A stretch of DNA of 64,000 bases, from assembly GCF_029937855.1 (NCBI RefSeq), contig NZ_JAPYPC010000002.1, positions 62,001 through 126,000 on the forward strand, read 5' to 3'. Source of the DNA: Christiangramia sp. (GTDB lineage Bacteria; Bacteroidota; Bacteroidia; Flavobacteriales; Flavobacteriaceae). Positions 20,696 through 31,490 of this stretch are shown here, in pieces. Under the pieces are notes generated by a model, which searched no databases, was not told the origin of the DNA, and saw only the letters and a list, made by a program, of their open reading frames with translations. Numbering within the stretch: the first letter of the stretch is position 1; each line of letters begins with the position of its first letter. Made by a program: the position numbers and the translations under genes.

Positions 20696-21217
20696 TTAAA
20701 TGAACAACAGTATTAGAGTTAGAATGATACCGCCAATCGTAAAGAAAATACCCTTTCTAAAAATTTTTGTTGAGGGCATAAACATCCAGAAGGCTGATAA
20801 AACGAAAAATAGGAGGGAAAATCCAAATATGATGTTCAGCCAAAAGAGGGGGCGGGTAGTATTTGCCTTATGCAGTTTAGTCATACTTTCCAGGATCACC
20901 GGGAGTTTTTTAACTTCGTAAGTTGCAATTCCGGTTTGTTTATTTAATACTCCTTCTTTAAAGTAGACTTTCTCGGCTTTGGTTTTTTCTATCTCAAAAT
21001 TTTTAATACCTAAGCTTTTTCCCAGTTGTTTTTCGTTTAGGTTTGTTGCTACTTCCTTTTGAAGGGTTTGAGAGAATTTAAAAGCATCTGTATTTCTAAA
21101 GATCAGTACGATTCCACTAATGGCATACATCGCCATGATTCCTGCCAGGAAAAAACCTAAATAGCGATGGTATATTCTTGCTTTATTACTGATCTTACGA
21201 TTATTCATAAACTTCAT
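20696..21217 (-). CDS. PepSY-associated TM protein
   Basis: KARIYHRYLGFFLAGIMAMYAISGIVLIFRNTD plus C-terminal TM helices. Confidence 0.78.
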   Translation of the reverse strand: MKFMNNRKISNKARIYHRYLGFFLAGIMAMYAISGIVLIFRNTDAFKFSQTLQKEVATNLNEKQLGKSLGIKNFEIEKTKAEKVYFKEGVLNKQTGIATYEVKKLPVILESMTKLHKANTTRPLFWLNIIFGFSLLFFVLSAFWMFMPSTKIFRKGIFFTIGGIILTLILLFI

Positions 21218-21418
21218 TTTTCAAGGCTCTAAAATAGAATATCGGGAGAAATATTAATTAAATAATATTGCTAAAACATAGAATATCCATTTTCAAACGT
21301 TTACAAACGAAAGTAAACACATACAAATACTTTCCAGACGAATAAATTAAGTGTCCGGTTACATCTTTGTCCTGTTGAAATGAACGAATGATTTTCAACT
21401 GCAATAAATTCTATAGTT

Positions 21419-21751
21419 ATGAGCACTTTAAGAAACACCGTACAATTAATAGGACATGTAGGTAACGATCCCGAGATCCTAAATCTTGAGTCTGGTAAGA
21501 AACTGGCCAAATTTTCAGTAGCTACAAATGAAAGTTACAAGAATGCAAAAGGAGAGAAGATCACAGATACGCAATGGCATAATATCGTGGCCTGGGGTAA
21601 AACTGCTGAACTTGTTGAAAATTATGTGCCAAAAGGTAAAGAAATTGGGATAGAAGGAAAGTTAACCAGCAGAAGCTATGAAGATAAAGATGGGGTTAAA
21701 AGATATATTACCGAGGTTGTTTGTAACGAATTATTATTACTGGGTAAATAA
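21419..21751 (+). CDS. ssb: Single-stranded DNA-binding protein (short, no acidic tail)
   Basis: MSTLRNTVQLIGHVGNDPEILNLESGKKLAKFSVATNESY...TQWHNIVAWGKTAELVENYVPKGKEIGIEGKLTSRSYEDKDGVKRYITEVV. Confidence 0.9.
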   Translation: MSTLRNTVQLIGHVGNDPEILNLESGKKLAKFSVATNESYKNAKGEKITDTQWHNIVAWGKTAELVENYVPKGKEIGIEGKLTSRSYEDKDGVKRYITEVVCNELLLLGK

Positions 21752-21760
21752 AGCAATGAG

Positions 21761-22663
21761 TTAAAAATAAATTTCCTGGGCCAGTCTGTAAGTATTGGCA
21801 TGAGCTTCAATGATGAGTTTAATATCTTTAGAATATCCGCCGCCCATACTGCATTCCACCGGAATTTGAAGATCGTGGCAGGTTTGTAAAACGAACCTGT
21901 CACGATCTTTACATCCGGCGATAGAACAGGAAAGTCGGCCGAGTTTATCAGTTTCCAGGATATCTACCCCACAGAGATAAAAGATAAAGTTTGGATTTGT
22001 TTTATCAATGAGATCTGGGAGCGTGGATTTTAGTTTTTCGAGATATTCGGCATCTTTGGTACCATCGGGAAGTTCAATATCCAGATCAGAATTTTCTTTT
22101 CTAAAAGGATAATTTCCTTTTCCATGTATAGAAAAAGTAAATACAGAATCATCATTCTGGAAGATCTCTGCCGTTCCGTTTCCCTGATGTACATCGAGGT
22201 CTACTATAAGAATTTTTTTGGCTAAACCTTTTTTCTGAAGATACCTTGCTCCAATGGCCTGGTCATTTAATAAACAAAATGCCTCTGCCCGATTGGTGTA
22301 GGCATGGTGTGTGCCACCAGCTATATTCATCGAAATACCATGTTCCAGAGCGTACTCACAGGCTTTTAGCGTTCCATCGGCAATAATATGTTCCCGGTCT
22401 ACCAATTCCTGGGACAAGGGAAACCCGGAAACCCGAACCTCCTTTTTTGATAATTCGAGGCTTTTTAAACGCTGAACATAATCGGCATCGTGAACGTTTA
22501 AAATATATGATTCATCTGGAAAGTCTGGCGTAAAAAAATTATCCTGCTCACAAGTGCCTTCGTGAAGCAATTGCTTTGGCAATAGATCATACTTTTCCAT
22601 CGGGAACCGGTGGCCTTCAGGTAATGGATGTTTATAAATGGGGTGGAAAGCAATTTTAAGCAT
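21761..22663 (-). CDS. Histone deacetylase family protein
   Basis: AGGTHHAYTNRAEAFCLLNDQAIGA, VDLDVHQGNGTAEIF, CGVDILETDKLGRLSCS. Confidence 0.9.
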   Translation of the reverse strand: MLKIAFHPIYKHPLPEGHRFPMEKYDLLPKQLLHEGTCEQDNFFTPDFPDESYILNVHDADYVQRLKSLELSKKEVRVSGFPLSQELVDREHIIADGTLKACEYALEHGISMNIAGGTHHAYTNRAEAFCLLNDQAIGARYLQKKGLAKKILIVDLDVHQGNGTAEIFQNDDSVFTFSIHGKGNYPFRKENSDLDIELPDGTKDAEYLEKLKSTLPDLIDKTNPNFIFYLCGVDILETDKLGRLSCSIAGCKDRDRFVLQTCHDLQIPVECSMGGGYSKDIKLIIEAHANTYRLAQEIYF

Positions 22664-22689
22664 GAATTGGAAATACCGATTTAAGAAGT

Positions 22690-22719
22690 GTCATCCTGAA
22701 CTTATTTTAGGATCTATTG
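22690..22719. repeat. Short REP-like hairpin copy A
   Basis: GTCATCCTGAACTTATTTTAGGATCTATTG; resembles 57760-57786. Confidence 0.5.
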
Positions 22720-23012
22720 AAATTCATAGCATAAAAGAGAAGCTGAAACCAGTTACCATTGACAAATTTCTGAAAGTAGTAATCATCAGGTTAAATACTT
22801 TATTTTATGAGCCTCTAATTCCCCGGCCTATCGAAAATTTAGGTGCTGAACGAAAATTTAAATAGAGTTTCGTAAGCCTAGCTTTTTTTTTGGTTCGTTT
22901 TTTAATCAATGGAAAAAATGAACAGGTATCTTAATAAAGTATTTCAATTTCCTACGCTAGATAATTTTTTATCATGGGTCTCAGTTTGACCAATATACTT
23001 AAGACAGATTTT

Positions 23013-23052
23013 ATTTTTGTCACATTTCGACTGCGCTCAATGTGACAAAAAT
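23013..23052 (-). terminator. 14-bp-arm inverted repeat, probable metG terminator
   Basis: ATTTTTGTCACATT-TCGACTGCGCTC-AATGTGACAAAAAT, arms perfect, just after the metG stop on the minus strand. Confidence 0.6.
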
Positions 23053-23056
23053 TGAA

Positions 23057-25132
23057 TTAATTTATAGTAGTTCCAGCTTTAACTCCTTCTTCATCGGGGT
23101 TAACAAAAACCAGTTTTCCTTCCGCATTTTCAGTCATCAAGATCATGCCTTCACTTTCCACTCCGCGTAGTTTTCTGGGAGCAAGGTTTACTAAAACTGT
23201 CACTTTCTTCCCTATAATATCTTCTGCTTTAAAGTGTTCAGCAATTCCTGAAACCACGGTTCTTTTATCGATTCCGGTATCCACTTTTAAAACCATCAAT
23301 TTTTTAGTCTTCGGCATTTTTTCAGCTTCGACAATAGTTCCAACTCTTAGATCCATTTTAGTGAAATCTTCAAAAGTTGCTGTATCCTTTTGAGGCTCTG
23401 CTTTTTGATCTTCCATTGCATTGGCAGTTTTTGTAGCTTCTAATTTTTCCAGTTGTTTTTCCATTTGTTCATCTTCGATCTTGCTGAACAATAATTCAGC
23501 TTTTCCAATTTGGTGACCTGCCGGAATAAGCGCTTCTTTGGTTGTAATAATATCCCAATCTGGAGTATTATCTGATTTCTCATCTACATGATTCAGCATT
23601 TTTTTAAGTTTTGCCGAGGTAAACGGGAGAAATGGTTCAGAGATAATAGATAATGCTGAAGCGATCTGTAATGCCACATACATTACTGTTTTAGTTCTTT
23701 CCCCATCGGTTTTAATCAGCTTCCAGGGTTCTTCATCTGCTAAATACTTATTTCCTAGTCTGGCCAGGTTCATAAGCTCTCCCTGAGCTTCTCTAAATCT
23801 ATATCTTTCAATGGAGCTGGCGATAACAGAAGGATATGCCTTCAATTCAGCAATGGTCTTTTTGTCTACTTCAGAATATGTGCCCGGTTCAGGAACTATT
23901 CCGTCGTAATATTTATTGGTAAGTACAACGACCCGGTTAATAAAGTTTCCGAAGATAGCTACCAGTTCATTGTTATTTCTTGCCTGAAAATCCTTCCAGG
24001 TAAAGTCATTATCTTTTGTTTCTGGTGCGTTTGCGGTTAATACATATCTTAAAACATCCTGCTTATCTGGAAAGTCTTCCAGGTATTCATGCAGCCAAAC
24101 CGCCCAGTTTTTTGAAGTGGAAAGCTTCTTTCCTTCAAGGTTTAAAAACTCATTTGCCGGAACATTTTCAGGAAGGATATAGTCGCCGTGTGCTTTCAGC
24201 ATGACCGGAAATATGATACAGTGAAAAACGATATTGTCTTTCCCGATAAAGTGAACCAGTTTCGTGTTCTCATCTTTCCAGTAAGGTTCCCAATTTTTAG
24301 CTTCCCGCTCTGCCCATTCTTTGGTAGAGGAAATATAGCCAATAGGCGCATCAAACCATACATATAGCACTTTTCCCTCACCTCCTTTAACCGGAACAGG
24401 GATCCCCCAATCAAGATCACGGGTGACCGCACGGGCACGAAGACCATCGTCTATCCATGATTTCACCTGGCCGTAGACATTCGATTTCCAGTCGGCTTTA
24501 TGTCCTTTCAGGATCCATTCTTTCAGAAAATCTTCATATTGATCTAAAGGAAGAAACCAGTGTCTTGTTTCTTTTAAAGTGGGGACTGCACCGGTGATGG
24601 TGGATTTTGGATTGATAAGATCTGTCGCGTTTAAAGAGGTGCCGCAGCTTTCACATTGATCTCCATAAGCTTCTTCATTTCCGCATTTAGGACAGGTACC
24701 GGTAACAAATCTATCAGCCAGGAATTGTCCTGCTTCCTCATCATATAATTGTTCGGTAGATTCTTCAATGAATTTTCCGTCATCGTACATTTTCTTAAAG
24801 AATGCCGAGGCAGTTTCGTGATGGATTTTTCCAGAAGTCCTGGAGTAATTGTCAAAACTTACCCCAAATTCTTTAAAAGATTTTTTAATGATTCCATCGT
24901 ATTTATCAACTATATCCTGTGGGGTTACCCCTTCTTTTTTTGCTTTTATGGTAATTGGCACACCATGCTCATCACTACCACACACAAAGGCTACATCATG
25001 CCCCTGCATTCGCAGAAATCGGGAATAAATATCTGCCGGAACATAAACGCCGGCTAAATGTCCAATATGTATAGGCCCGTTTGTATAGGGTAAGGCCGCT
25101 GTAATAGTAAATCTCTGAGGATTTTTGTTCAT
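23057..25132 (-). CDS. metG: Methionyl-tRNA synthetase with C-terminal Trbp111-like domain
   Basis: [41 protein letters not shown]-terminal [32 protein letters not shown] at 25132 preferred. Confidence 0.96.
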   Translation of the reverse strand: MNKNPQRFTITAALPYTNGPIHIGHLAGVYVPADIYSRFLRMQGHDVAFVCGSDEHGVPITIKAKKEGVTPQDIVDKYDGIIKKSFKEFGVSFDNYSRTSGKIHHETASAFFKKMYDDGKFIEESTEQLYDEEAGQFLADRFVTGTCPKCGNEEAYGDQCESCGTSLNATDLINPKSTITGAVPTLKETRHWFLPLDQYEDFLKEWILKGHKADWKSNVYGQVKSWIDDGLRARAVTRDLDWGIPVPVKGGEGKVLYVWFDAPIGYISSTKEWAEREAKNWEPYWKDENTKLVHFIGKDNIVFHCIIFPVMLKAHGDYILPENVPANEFLNLEGKKLSTSKNWAVWLHEYLEDFPDKQDVLRYVLTANAPETKDNDFTWKDFQARNNNELVAIFGNFINRVVVLTNKYYDGIVPEPGTYSEVDKKTIAELKAYPSVIASSIERYRFREAQGELMNLARLGNKYLADEEPWKLIKTDGERTKTVMYVALQIASALSIISEPFLPFTSAKLKKMLNHVDEKSDNTPDWDIITTKEALIPAGHQIGKAELLFSKIEDEQMEKQLEKLEATKTANAMEDQKAEPQKDTATFEDFTKMDLRVGTIVEAEKMPKTKKLMVLKVDTGIDKRTVVSGIAEHFKAEDIIGKKVTVLVNLAPRKLRGVESEGMILMTENAEGKLVFVNPDEEGVKAGTTIN

Positions 25133-25255
25133 TATAATATGTCCTTTTTTAACAGCCGTAAAGTTAAGCAAAGGCGTTCGATTACGCGTTAAATTCTTGT
25201 AAAAGGCAAAAGCCGTGCAAAATAACTTTCTACTTTTACCTGAAATTGATTTATC

Positions 25256-25837
25256 ATGTGTAAAATATTGATGATAGTGGTCGTGCTTTTTATGGCTGCC
25301 TGTAATTCTGCGAAAAAAGGAACTTTAGGAAGTACTTCCAAGTATACAATAGAAAATCTCGAAAGAATGGATGCTGAAGATCTTTCAAAAAACTATCCTG
25401 ATGCTAATATCCAGGAAGGTACAGATATGTTTGAGGAAGGAACCGATGAACGGCCATTCACAATTTTGTATCCGGGTACCGAAAATGAGTTGCATATCAC
25501 CTGGCAAAATAAAGCCCGAACCAATATTCACGATCTTAGATATTCAAATAAAGGGAAATGGAAATCTGAGACAGGAGTTGATATAGGAACAACTTACGAG
25601 CAACTGAATAAAATGAATGGTAAAAAAATCTCATTTTACGGCTTTGGATGGGATTATAGCGGTGCTGTAGACTGGAATGAAGGCAAACTTGAAAAAAGCG
25701 GACTCCGGGTATTTTTAACACCAAAAGGAGAAACCTCCAATAAATTTTATGGGGATAAAATAATTGAAGCAAGTCAGGAAGAAATTGATGCTTTAGATAT
25801 GGTAGTTGGAGCAATTGTAATTAATTACGCGATTTAA
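25256..25837 (+). CDS. Hypothetical lipoprotein
   Basis: [22 protein letters not shown] lipobox; 193 aa. Confidence 0.7.
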   Translation: MCKILMIVVVLFMAACNSAKKGTLGSTSKYTIENLERMDAEDLSKNYPDANIQEGTDMFEEGTDERPFTILYPGTENELHITWQNKARTNIHDLRYSNKGKWKSETGVDIGTTYEQLNKMNGKKISFYGFGWDYSGAVDWNEGKLEKSGLRVFLTPKGETSNKFYGDKIIEASQEEIDALDMVVGAIVINYAI

Positions 25838-25847
25838 AAAAAATATC

Positions 25848-26207
25848 ATGGCAGAGCATAACCAACTGGGAAGAAAAGGGGAGGAGCTGGCCGTTGAATA
25901 TTTGCGATTAAAGGAATATGAGATTCTCCAGTTAAACTATAGATATCAAAAGGCAGAGGTTGATATTCTTGCCAAAAGAGGAAATTTATTAATTGCTGCC
26001 GAAGTTAAAACCAGAAGTACACCCGAATTTGGCAATCCCCAGGATTTTGTAAAACCCAAACAGATAAAACAGCTGGTAAAAGCCGTGAACCATTTTGTGG
26101 AAGACGAAGAACTGGATGTTGAAGTGAGGTTTGATATTATTGCCATAATTAAAAATAAAGCAGGTACAAAAATTGAACATATCCAGGATGCTTTTCTTTA
26201 TTTTTAG
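25848..26207 (+). CDS. YraN/UPF0102 family protein
   Basis: NQLGRKGEELAVEYLRLKEYEILQLNYRYQKAEVDILAKRGNLLIAAEVKTRS. Confidence 0.9.
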   Translation: MAEHNQLGRKGEELAVEYLRLKEYEILQLNYRYQKAEVDILAKRGNLLIAAEVKTRSTPEFGNPQDFVKPKQIKQLVKAVNHFVEDEELDVEVRFDIIAIIKNKAGTKIEHIQDAFLYF

Positions 26208-26269
26208 GAGACAATATTTCAGTCATTCCCCCCAAAAATAAATCTGCAGTACTGATTTACAACAATTAT

Positions 26270-28423
26270 TTACAGCTCGATCCCCATTTGTTCAAACATA
26301 AAATAATATTCATATAAAAGTTTATCTACATAATCTTCTGGTGCCAATGCGCCGTAATGACCAGATCCCGGTGTTACATATAAATGATAAAGCCCTGAAG
26401 GATCTCCGAGTTCCTGTAGCTTAGCGAGAAATTTAAAGGAATGGTGTGGGGGCACTCGATCATCGGTGTCACCCGTTACCAAAAGGGTATTGGGATATCT
26501 TTTATTTCTAGCAATATTATGAAGTGGAGAGTAAGATTTTAAATTTTTATAATCTTCAATATTTTCGGGAGTTCCAAACTCCTTAAGGTTAGTATCCACA
26601 CTACCAATTGTAAATAAATTAAACCGGAGCATATCATAGGGTCCTGCTTCTGCAATAACTGCCTTAAAGAGTTCGGGACACTGAATAGCTGAAGCTTCTA
26701 CCAATAGTGCTCCATGAGAACCTCCTGAAATCACCAGTTTTTCTGAAGTGGTATAATTATTCTTAATTAAATATTCTCCCGCCGCAATAAAATCGTCTAT
26801 TGCTTTTTGTTTCTGTAATCGCCGGCCTGCCACCGCCCAGTCACTTCCTTTCGCACCACCGCCCCTAACATTTGGAACCGCCAAGATACCTCCATGCGCG
26901 AGTAAAAGTCCTGTAGCTTTATCAAAAGAAGGCTCCACTGTTGTGCCATAACCACCATAAGCATAGATTAAGACAGGGTTGCTTCCGTCTAATACAGTGT
27001 TTTTCTCACAGGTAATGTACATGTCTATATTGGTGCCGTCTTTAGAAGTATAAGTTACATATCTTGTTTCCAGGTTATTAATATCATAGGGTACTGAAAT
27101 GGATTCGGAAGGTTTAAATTCAAGATTTTCGAGATTTAATTGATACCAGGTATTAGGATGAAAAAAAGAACTTATACTAAAATTGGTAATTTTTGCTTCA
27201 TCGTTGTTTTCATAGAAGTGATTTAATTTTTTCCCTTTCGGAAAATTTATTTTTCGAAGCAACTCACCATTCAGATTAAAAATAAGGGCGATGTTCTGAC
27301 CCTCCTTGCGATATACACATGCAAGCTTGTTTTTGCCGAGTTTATTTACATATTGAAGGTTAAGATCATACTCGGGTATAAAGTCACTTAATTCGTTAGG
27401 TTTGTTTAAGTTAGCCAGGAGTAATTTACCATTAGGGGCTCCTATAGTGGTTTTTAAAAAAAGAGAATCACCTTTAATATGAGCAATACTTAACTCTATA
27501 TTATTTTTTGAAGGGTACACCAGGAAATTCCTTGGTTGAAATTGTTTTTTATCAAGATCTGCAATAGATATAGCCTTATACCATGTTCCGCGGGAAAAGA
27601 TAGGATGATATAATTTTAAGTTTTTTTGGTGAATATCATAAGTAAAACTATTGGTGCCAGTGGTATCTGGATTTTTGTAAATTAATTCGGGTCTGGCATT
27701 CAGTTCTTTTAAAGAAAGACGGTATAGTGCTTCGCCAGTAGGCTTATCTAATAGTTCACGACCTACTTTAGGTTTTTTATAGCCTGTATAATAAAGGTCC
27801 CTGCCATTCCATTCGAAATTTGTACCTGTCCTAATATTTTCAAGCGTGTAAGGAAATTTTGAGCCTGTGGTGAGGTCGTACACATGACCCTCTGCCCAAT
27901 CGCTACCGTTTACCGAAATTGCCAGGGCAATGAGGTTCTCATCTTCATTGATGCTTGTACTGCCGTAGAGAACATGTTCTTCACCACTTTTTAGTATATC
28001 TTTTCCTTTAATTAATTTTTTCCAGTTTTTATGCTCTTTTAATTTATATAAAAAATCCATAGAGCCTGTATAAGGATTCCAGTCTATTTTGGTATTAAAT
28101 TTATTTTCAAATTTTGGATCCAGTTCTACATGATCTTCGGTCTTTTCACGGCGAATTCTATACATGGCAGCGATCTGGGCTCTAAGGTCCCAATAGTGAG
28201 TTTGTCTTCTGGATTGCCTTTTGGTTAATTTCGCCTGTTCATCAAGCCAGTCTTTTAGCTGGGGATCATTGGAATCTTCCATCCACTGATATGGATCTTC
28301 AATGACCTCTCCAAAATAGGTGTCAGAGATAGCTAGTTTGGGAGCCTTTGGATATTCCTAATTTTTTTGACTGATAGCGTTGATTCCTGGAAGAAGGAAT
28401 AATAGGAGAACAAAATACTTCAT
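26270..28423 (-). pseudogene. Secreted prolyl oligopeptidase-family gene with in-frame TAG (28358-28360) after the signal peptide
   Basis: Upstream of ORF 26270..28282 the same frame reads MKYFVLLLFLLPGINAISQKN-stop-EYPKAPKLAISDTYFGEVIEDPYQW then MEDSNDPQLKDWLDEQ...; S9A beta-propeller plus catalytic domain follow. Confidence 0.8.
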
Positions 28424-28656
28424 TTTAAGCTTAAAAGGATTCTTTTGAAGGAGGAGTTAGATAGGGCTTTACTCTCGACTTATAAAATTTTTGTTAAAAT
28501 TAACAAATTTTTGAAAACATCAAAGAAGAGCAAAAAAAATCAATTGAATATTTAAGAAGGAGTAGCAGCAATTTATAATAGGAAAATAATATGTATCGAG
28601 TAAAATGCTCTTTTTTGTGTGTGACTTGTCCTTGATTTTAAACTAAAAATTTTCAA

Positions 28657-28690
28657 TAAAAAAGCCGATCGTCAGACCGGCTTTATATTT
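28657..28690 (-). terminator. Terminator-like hairpin at 3' end of M13 peptidase gene
   Basis: AAAAAAGCCG-ATCGTCAGAC-CGGCTTT. Confidence 0.6.
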
Positions 28691-28707
28691 TATTATGCAC
28701 TATTATG

Positions 28708-30777
28708 TTACCAGATTCTAACTCTTTCTTCGGGTTCTATATACATAGGGTCCCCTTCTTCAATCGCGAAAGCATCATACCATGCATCGATATTTTGAAG
28801 CGGAACATACGCCCTGTACATCCCGGGAGAATGAGAATCAGTTTTAATTTGATTTCTTAAAGCTTCTTCGCGCATTTTTGTACGCCATACAGTTGCCCAG
28901 GAAAGGAAGAAACGTTGTTCAGGGGAAAATCCATCTATTTCTCCAGGATTTCCATTTTCTTCCAAGTGAATCTGGAGTCCGTCGTAAGCAGCATTCACTC
29001 CGCCAAGGTCACCAATGTTTTCTCCAAGAGTGAATTTTCCATTGATAAAAACACTGTCCATGACTTCAATAGCATCGTATTGTTCAGCAAGATCGTTACC
29101 AAGATCCTCAAACTGTTCAAGATCTTTCTCTGTCCACCAATTATTAAGGTTTCCTTCAGCATCAAAACGCGCACCGCTATCATCAAAACCATGAGAGATT
29201 TCGTGACCAATCACGGCTCCAATTCCACCATAATTTACGGCAGCATCAGCTTTATAATCATAGAAAGGAGGCTGTAATATGGCGGCCGGGAAAACAATTT
29301 CGTTATAACGAGGATTGTAATATGCGTTTACGGTTTGCGGAGACATAAACCATTCAGATTTATCTACGGGCTGTCCAAGATCTGCCATATTTTCGGCAAC
29401 TCTCCATTTTTGAGCATTTAACATATTCTGGAAATAAGAACCACCTTCTGTAGGGCTCTGGATCTCCAGATCGCTATAGTCTTTCCATTCATCAGGATAC
29501 CCAATCTTCACGTTGAAAGTACTTAGTTTTTCCAGTGCTTTCTTTTTGGTGTCTTCACTCATCCAGCTGAGGTTGTTTATTCTGTTTTCGTAAGCTTTCA
29601 GGATATTGGCAACCATTTCCTGGGCGGTTTCTTTTGCCTGCGGAGGGAAATGTTCCTCTACATATAATTTTCCAAGAGCCTCTCCTAGAACTCCATTGAT
29701 GCTTCCAAGTGCTCTTTCATCTCTAGGCCGTTGTTCTTTAGCACCTCTCAATGTCTTGCTATAAAATTCCCATGATTCACGCTCTAAATCTGTAGTTAAT
29801 GTGGGTGCAGCACTGTTGAAAAGATCCCATTTTAAATAGGTTTTCCATTCTTCTACAGAGTTTTCAGCTAGAATTTCCTGTAAAGCTTTCATGTAGCCTG
29901 GCTGGGAAACGATGATAGTATCTAAATTTTTAGCTCCAATACCATCAAAATATGCTTCCCATCGCATTGCCGGAACTGTTTTCTGAAGTTGGGCTACGGT
30001 CATTGGGTTATAAGTCTTTCTGGCATCACGACGCTCTACTTTATCCAGGCGGGGTTCAGCAAGTTTTGTTTCAAATTCAAGGATAGTTTCAGCAGCCTTA
30101 GAAGCTTCTTCTTCAGAATAATCTATATACTGGAGCATATCTGTAATATACATTTTATACTTTTCTCTGATGTCTTTAGAATCTGAATCCTGGGTTAGGT
30201 AATAATCCCTTTCCGGAAGGCCCAATCCAGACGGATTTAAATACGCGGCATTCATATCTGAATTCTTACTATCTGCCCCAACTCCAAATGAAAAGAATCC
30301 GGCACTGCCATATTCACTCATTTCCACCAGGAATTTCTGTAGATCTTCTTTAGAATCAATAGCGTCTATTTTTGCCAGATAAGGTTTTACTGGTTCAACA
30401 CCCTGCTCATTTCTACTTACGGTATCCATGATGCTCTTATAAAGGAAAACAGCTTTCCCTGCATCTGTAGATCCGTCTAGACTATCACTTTCTGCTGTTT
30501 TTTCCAGAAGTGCAAGGGCATCCTCGTCAGTTCTTAGACGTAATTCGTTAAAACTTCCCCAGCGGGTTTGATCATTTGGGATTTCAGTACTGTCCAGCCA
30601 GGTTCCGTTAACATACCTGAAAAAGTCTTCATTAGGTGTAGTGGTAGTATCCATATAGGCAAGGTTGATACCATGGATCTCATCATCCTTTTCTTCTACT
30701 TTTTTATCATCGTCACAAGAGCTAAGAAGTCCGGCCCCGACAAAGGATAAAAGAAGAAATCTGTTTATTTTTTTCAT
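28708..30777 (-). CDS. M13 family metallopeptidase (neprilysin/PepO-like), lipoprotein
   Basis: Lipobox LLSSCDD; VIGHEISHGFDDSGARFDAEGNLNNWW, ENIGDLGGV. Confidence 0.94.
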   Translation of the reverse strand: MKKINRFLLLSFVGAGLLSSCDDDKKVEEKDDEIHGINLAYMDTTTTPNEDFFRYVNGTWLDSTEIPNDQTRWGSFNELRLRTDEDALALLEKTAESDSLDGSTDAGKAVFLYKSIMDTVSRNEQGVEPVKPYLAKIDAIDSKEDLQKFLVEMSEYGSAGFFSFGVGADSKNSDMNAAYLNPSGLGLPERDYYLTQDSDSKDIREKYKMYITDMLQYIDYSEEEASKAAETILEFETKLAEPRLDKVERRDARKTYNPMTVAQLQKTVPAMRWEAYFDGIGAKNLDTIIVSQPGYMKALQEILAENSVEEWKTYLKWDLFNSAAPTLTTDLERESWEFYSKTLRGAKEQRPRDERALGSINGVLGEALGKLYVEEHFPPQAKETAQEMVANILKAYENRINNLSWMSEDTKKKALEKLSTFNVKIGYPDEWKDYSDLEIQSPTEGGSYFQNMLNAQKWRVAENMADLGQPVDKSEWFMSPQTVNAYYNPRYNEIVFPAAILQPPFYDYKADAAVNYGGIGAVIGHEISHGFDDSGARFDAEGNLNNWWTEKDLEQFEDLGNDLAEQYDAIEVMDSVFINGKFTLGENIGDLGGVNAAYDGLQIHLEENGNPGEIDGFSPEQRFFLSWATVWRTKMREEALRNQIKTDSHSPGMYRAYVPLQNIDAWYDAFAIEEGDPMYIEPEERVRIW

Positions 30778-30919
30778 TGTTCTATTAGATAATTAAAAAT
30801 ATGTGTGCTAAAGTAAAAAATCTCCTAAAAATTCAAAGGATTTATTAGGAGATCTTCAACCTAAGTATTTGCGTTTCAAAAATTAAGGGAATAGTTGATT
30901 TTGATTTCCTTTAATAAAA

Positions 30920-31450
30920 TTAGTTCTTCTTTAATTTTGAAGTAAGTTTTTCATCAAATTCTTGTTTCATGCTGGTAATTTCATCAACATTATCATTAGG
31001 AATCGTCAGGGAAAGAACGTAGTGGTGAATTTTCCATTTTCCGTTCTCTTTCATTACCACACCAGAACCCCTACAGATCCCCATATGAGTATCTAAAAGT
31101 TCATCAAACCATGCAACCCGTAAATTTTCATGAACGTAGATATTCCTCTCCAGTGTAGAAAAGCTCCAGGCTTTACCAGCATCGAAATAAGGTTTGGAGA
31201 ATTTTTTGAATTCGGGCAATGTCCAGTTTTCTGTAGCAGCGGTACCTATAAATACGGCATCTTCGGTCATCAGGTTAAAGTAATTCTCAAAATTTGCAGA
31301 AGCTGCAGCCTTATGCCATTTACCCAGGCTTTGGTTGATCTGTCTTTTTACAGCATTAAGATTTTCTTCGGTATTCTTAACCTGAGCGATTAGATCTCGT
31401 GCCGAAAGGGATGCCGCAAAAACAATTAAAATGAGCATTAATTTTTTCAT
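30920..31450 (-). CDS. SnoaL/NTF2-like secreted protein
   Basis: MKKLMLILIVFAASLSARDLIAQ signal peptide; NFENYFNLMTEDAVFIGTAATENWT...GKWKIHHYVLSLTIPND. Confidence 0.75.
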   Translation of the reverse strand: MKKLMLILIVFAASLSARDLIAQVKNTEENLNAVKRQINQSLGKWHKAAASANFENYFNLMTEDAVFIGTAATENWTLPEFKKFSKPYFDAGKAWSFSTLERNIYVHENLRVAWFDELLDTHMGICRGSGVVMKENGKWKIHHYVLSLTIPNDNVDEITSMKQEFDEKLTSKLKKN

Positions 31451-31490
31451 TGGTCTAAATTTGTAATAAGTTACGACATTTCGTAGGTGT

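Noticed and set aside
22638-22865. ORF 22638..22865 (+)
   Set aside because: Overlaps the histone-deacetylase gene start and translates through a REP-like repeat (KCHPELILGSIEIHS); likely spurious.
22861-23000. Poly-T-rich stretch downstream of REP-like hairpin as a possible IS remnant
   Set aside because: No inverted termini or transposase fragment could be identified by eye.
26270-28423. Stop-codon recoding (for example pyrrolysine at TAG) to explain the prolyl oligopeptidase interruption
   Set aside because: No recoding machinery or downstream structure was recognised, and the stop falls right after the signal peptide; mutation or sequencing error is simpler.
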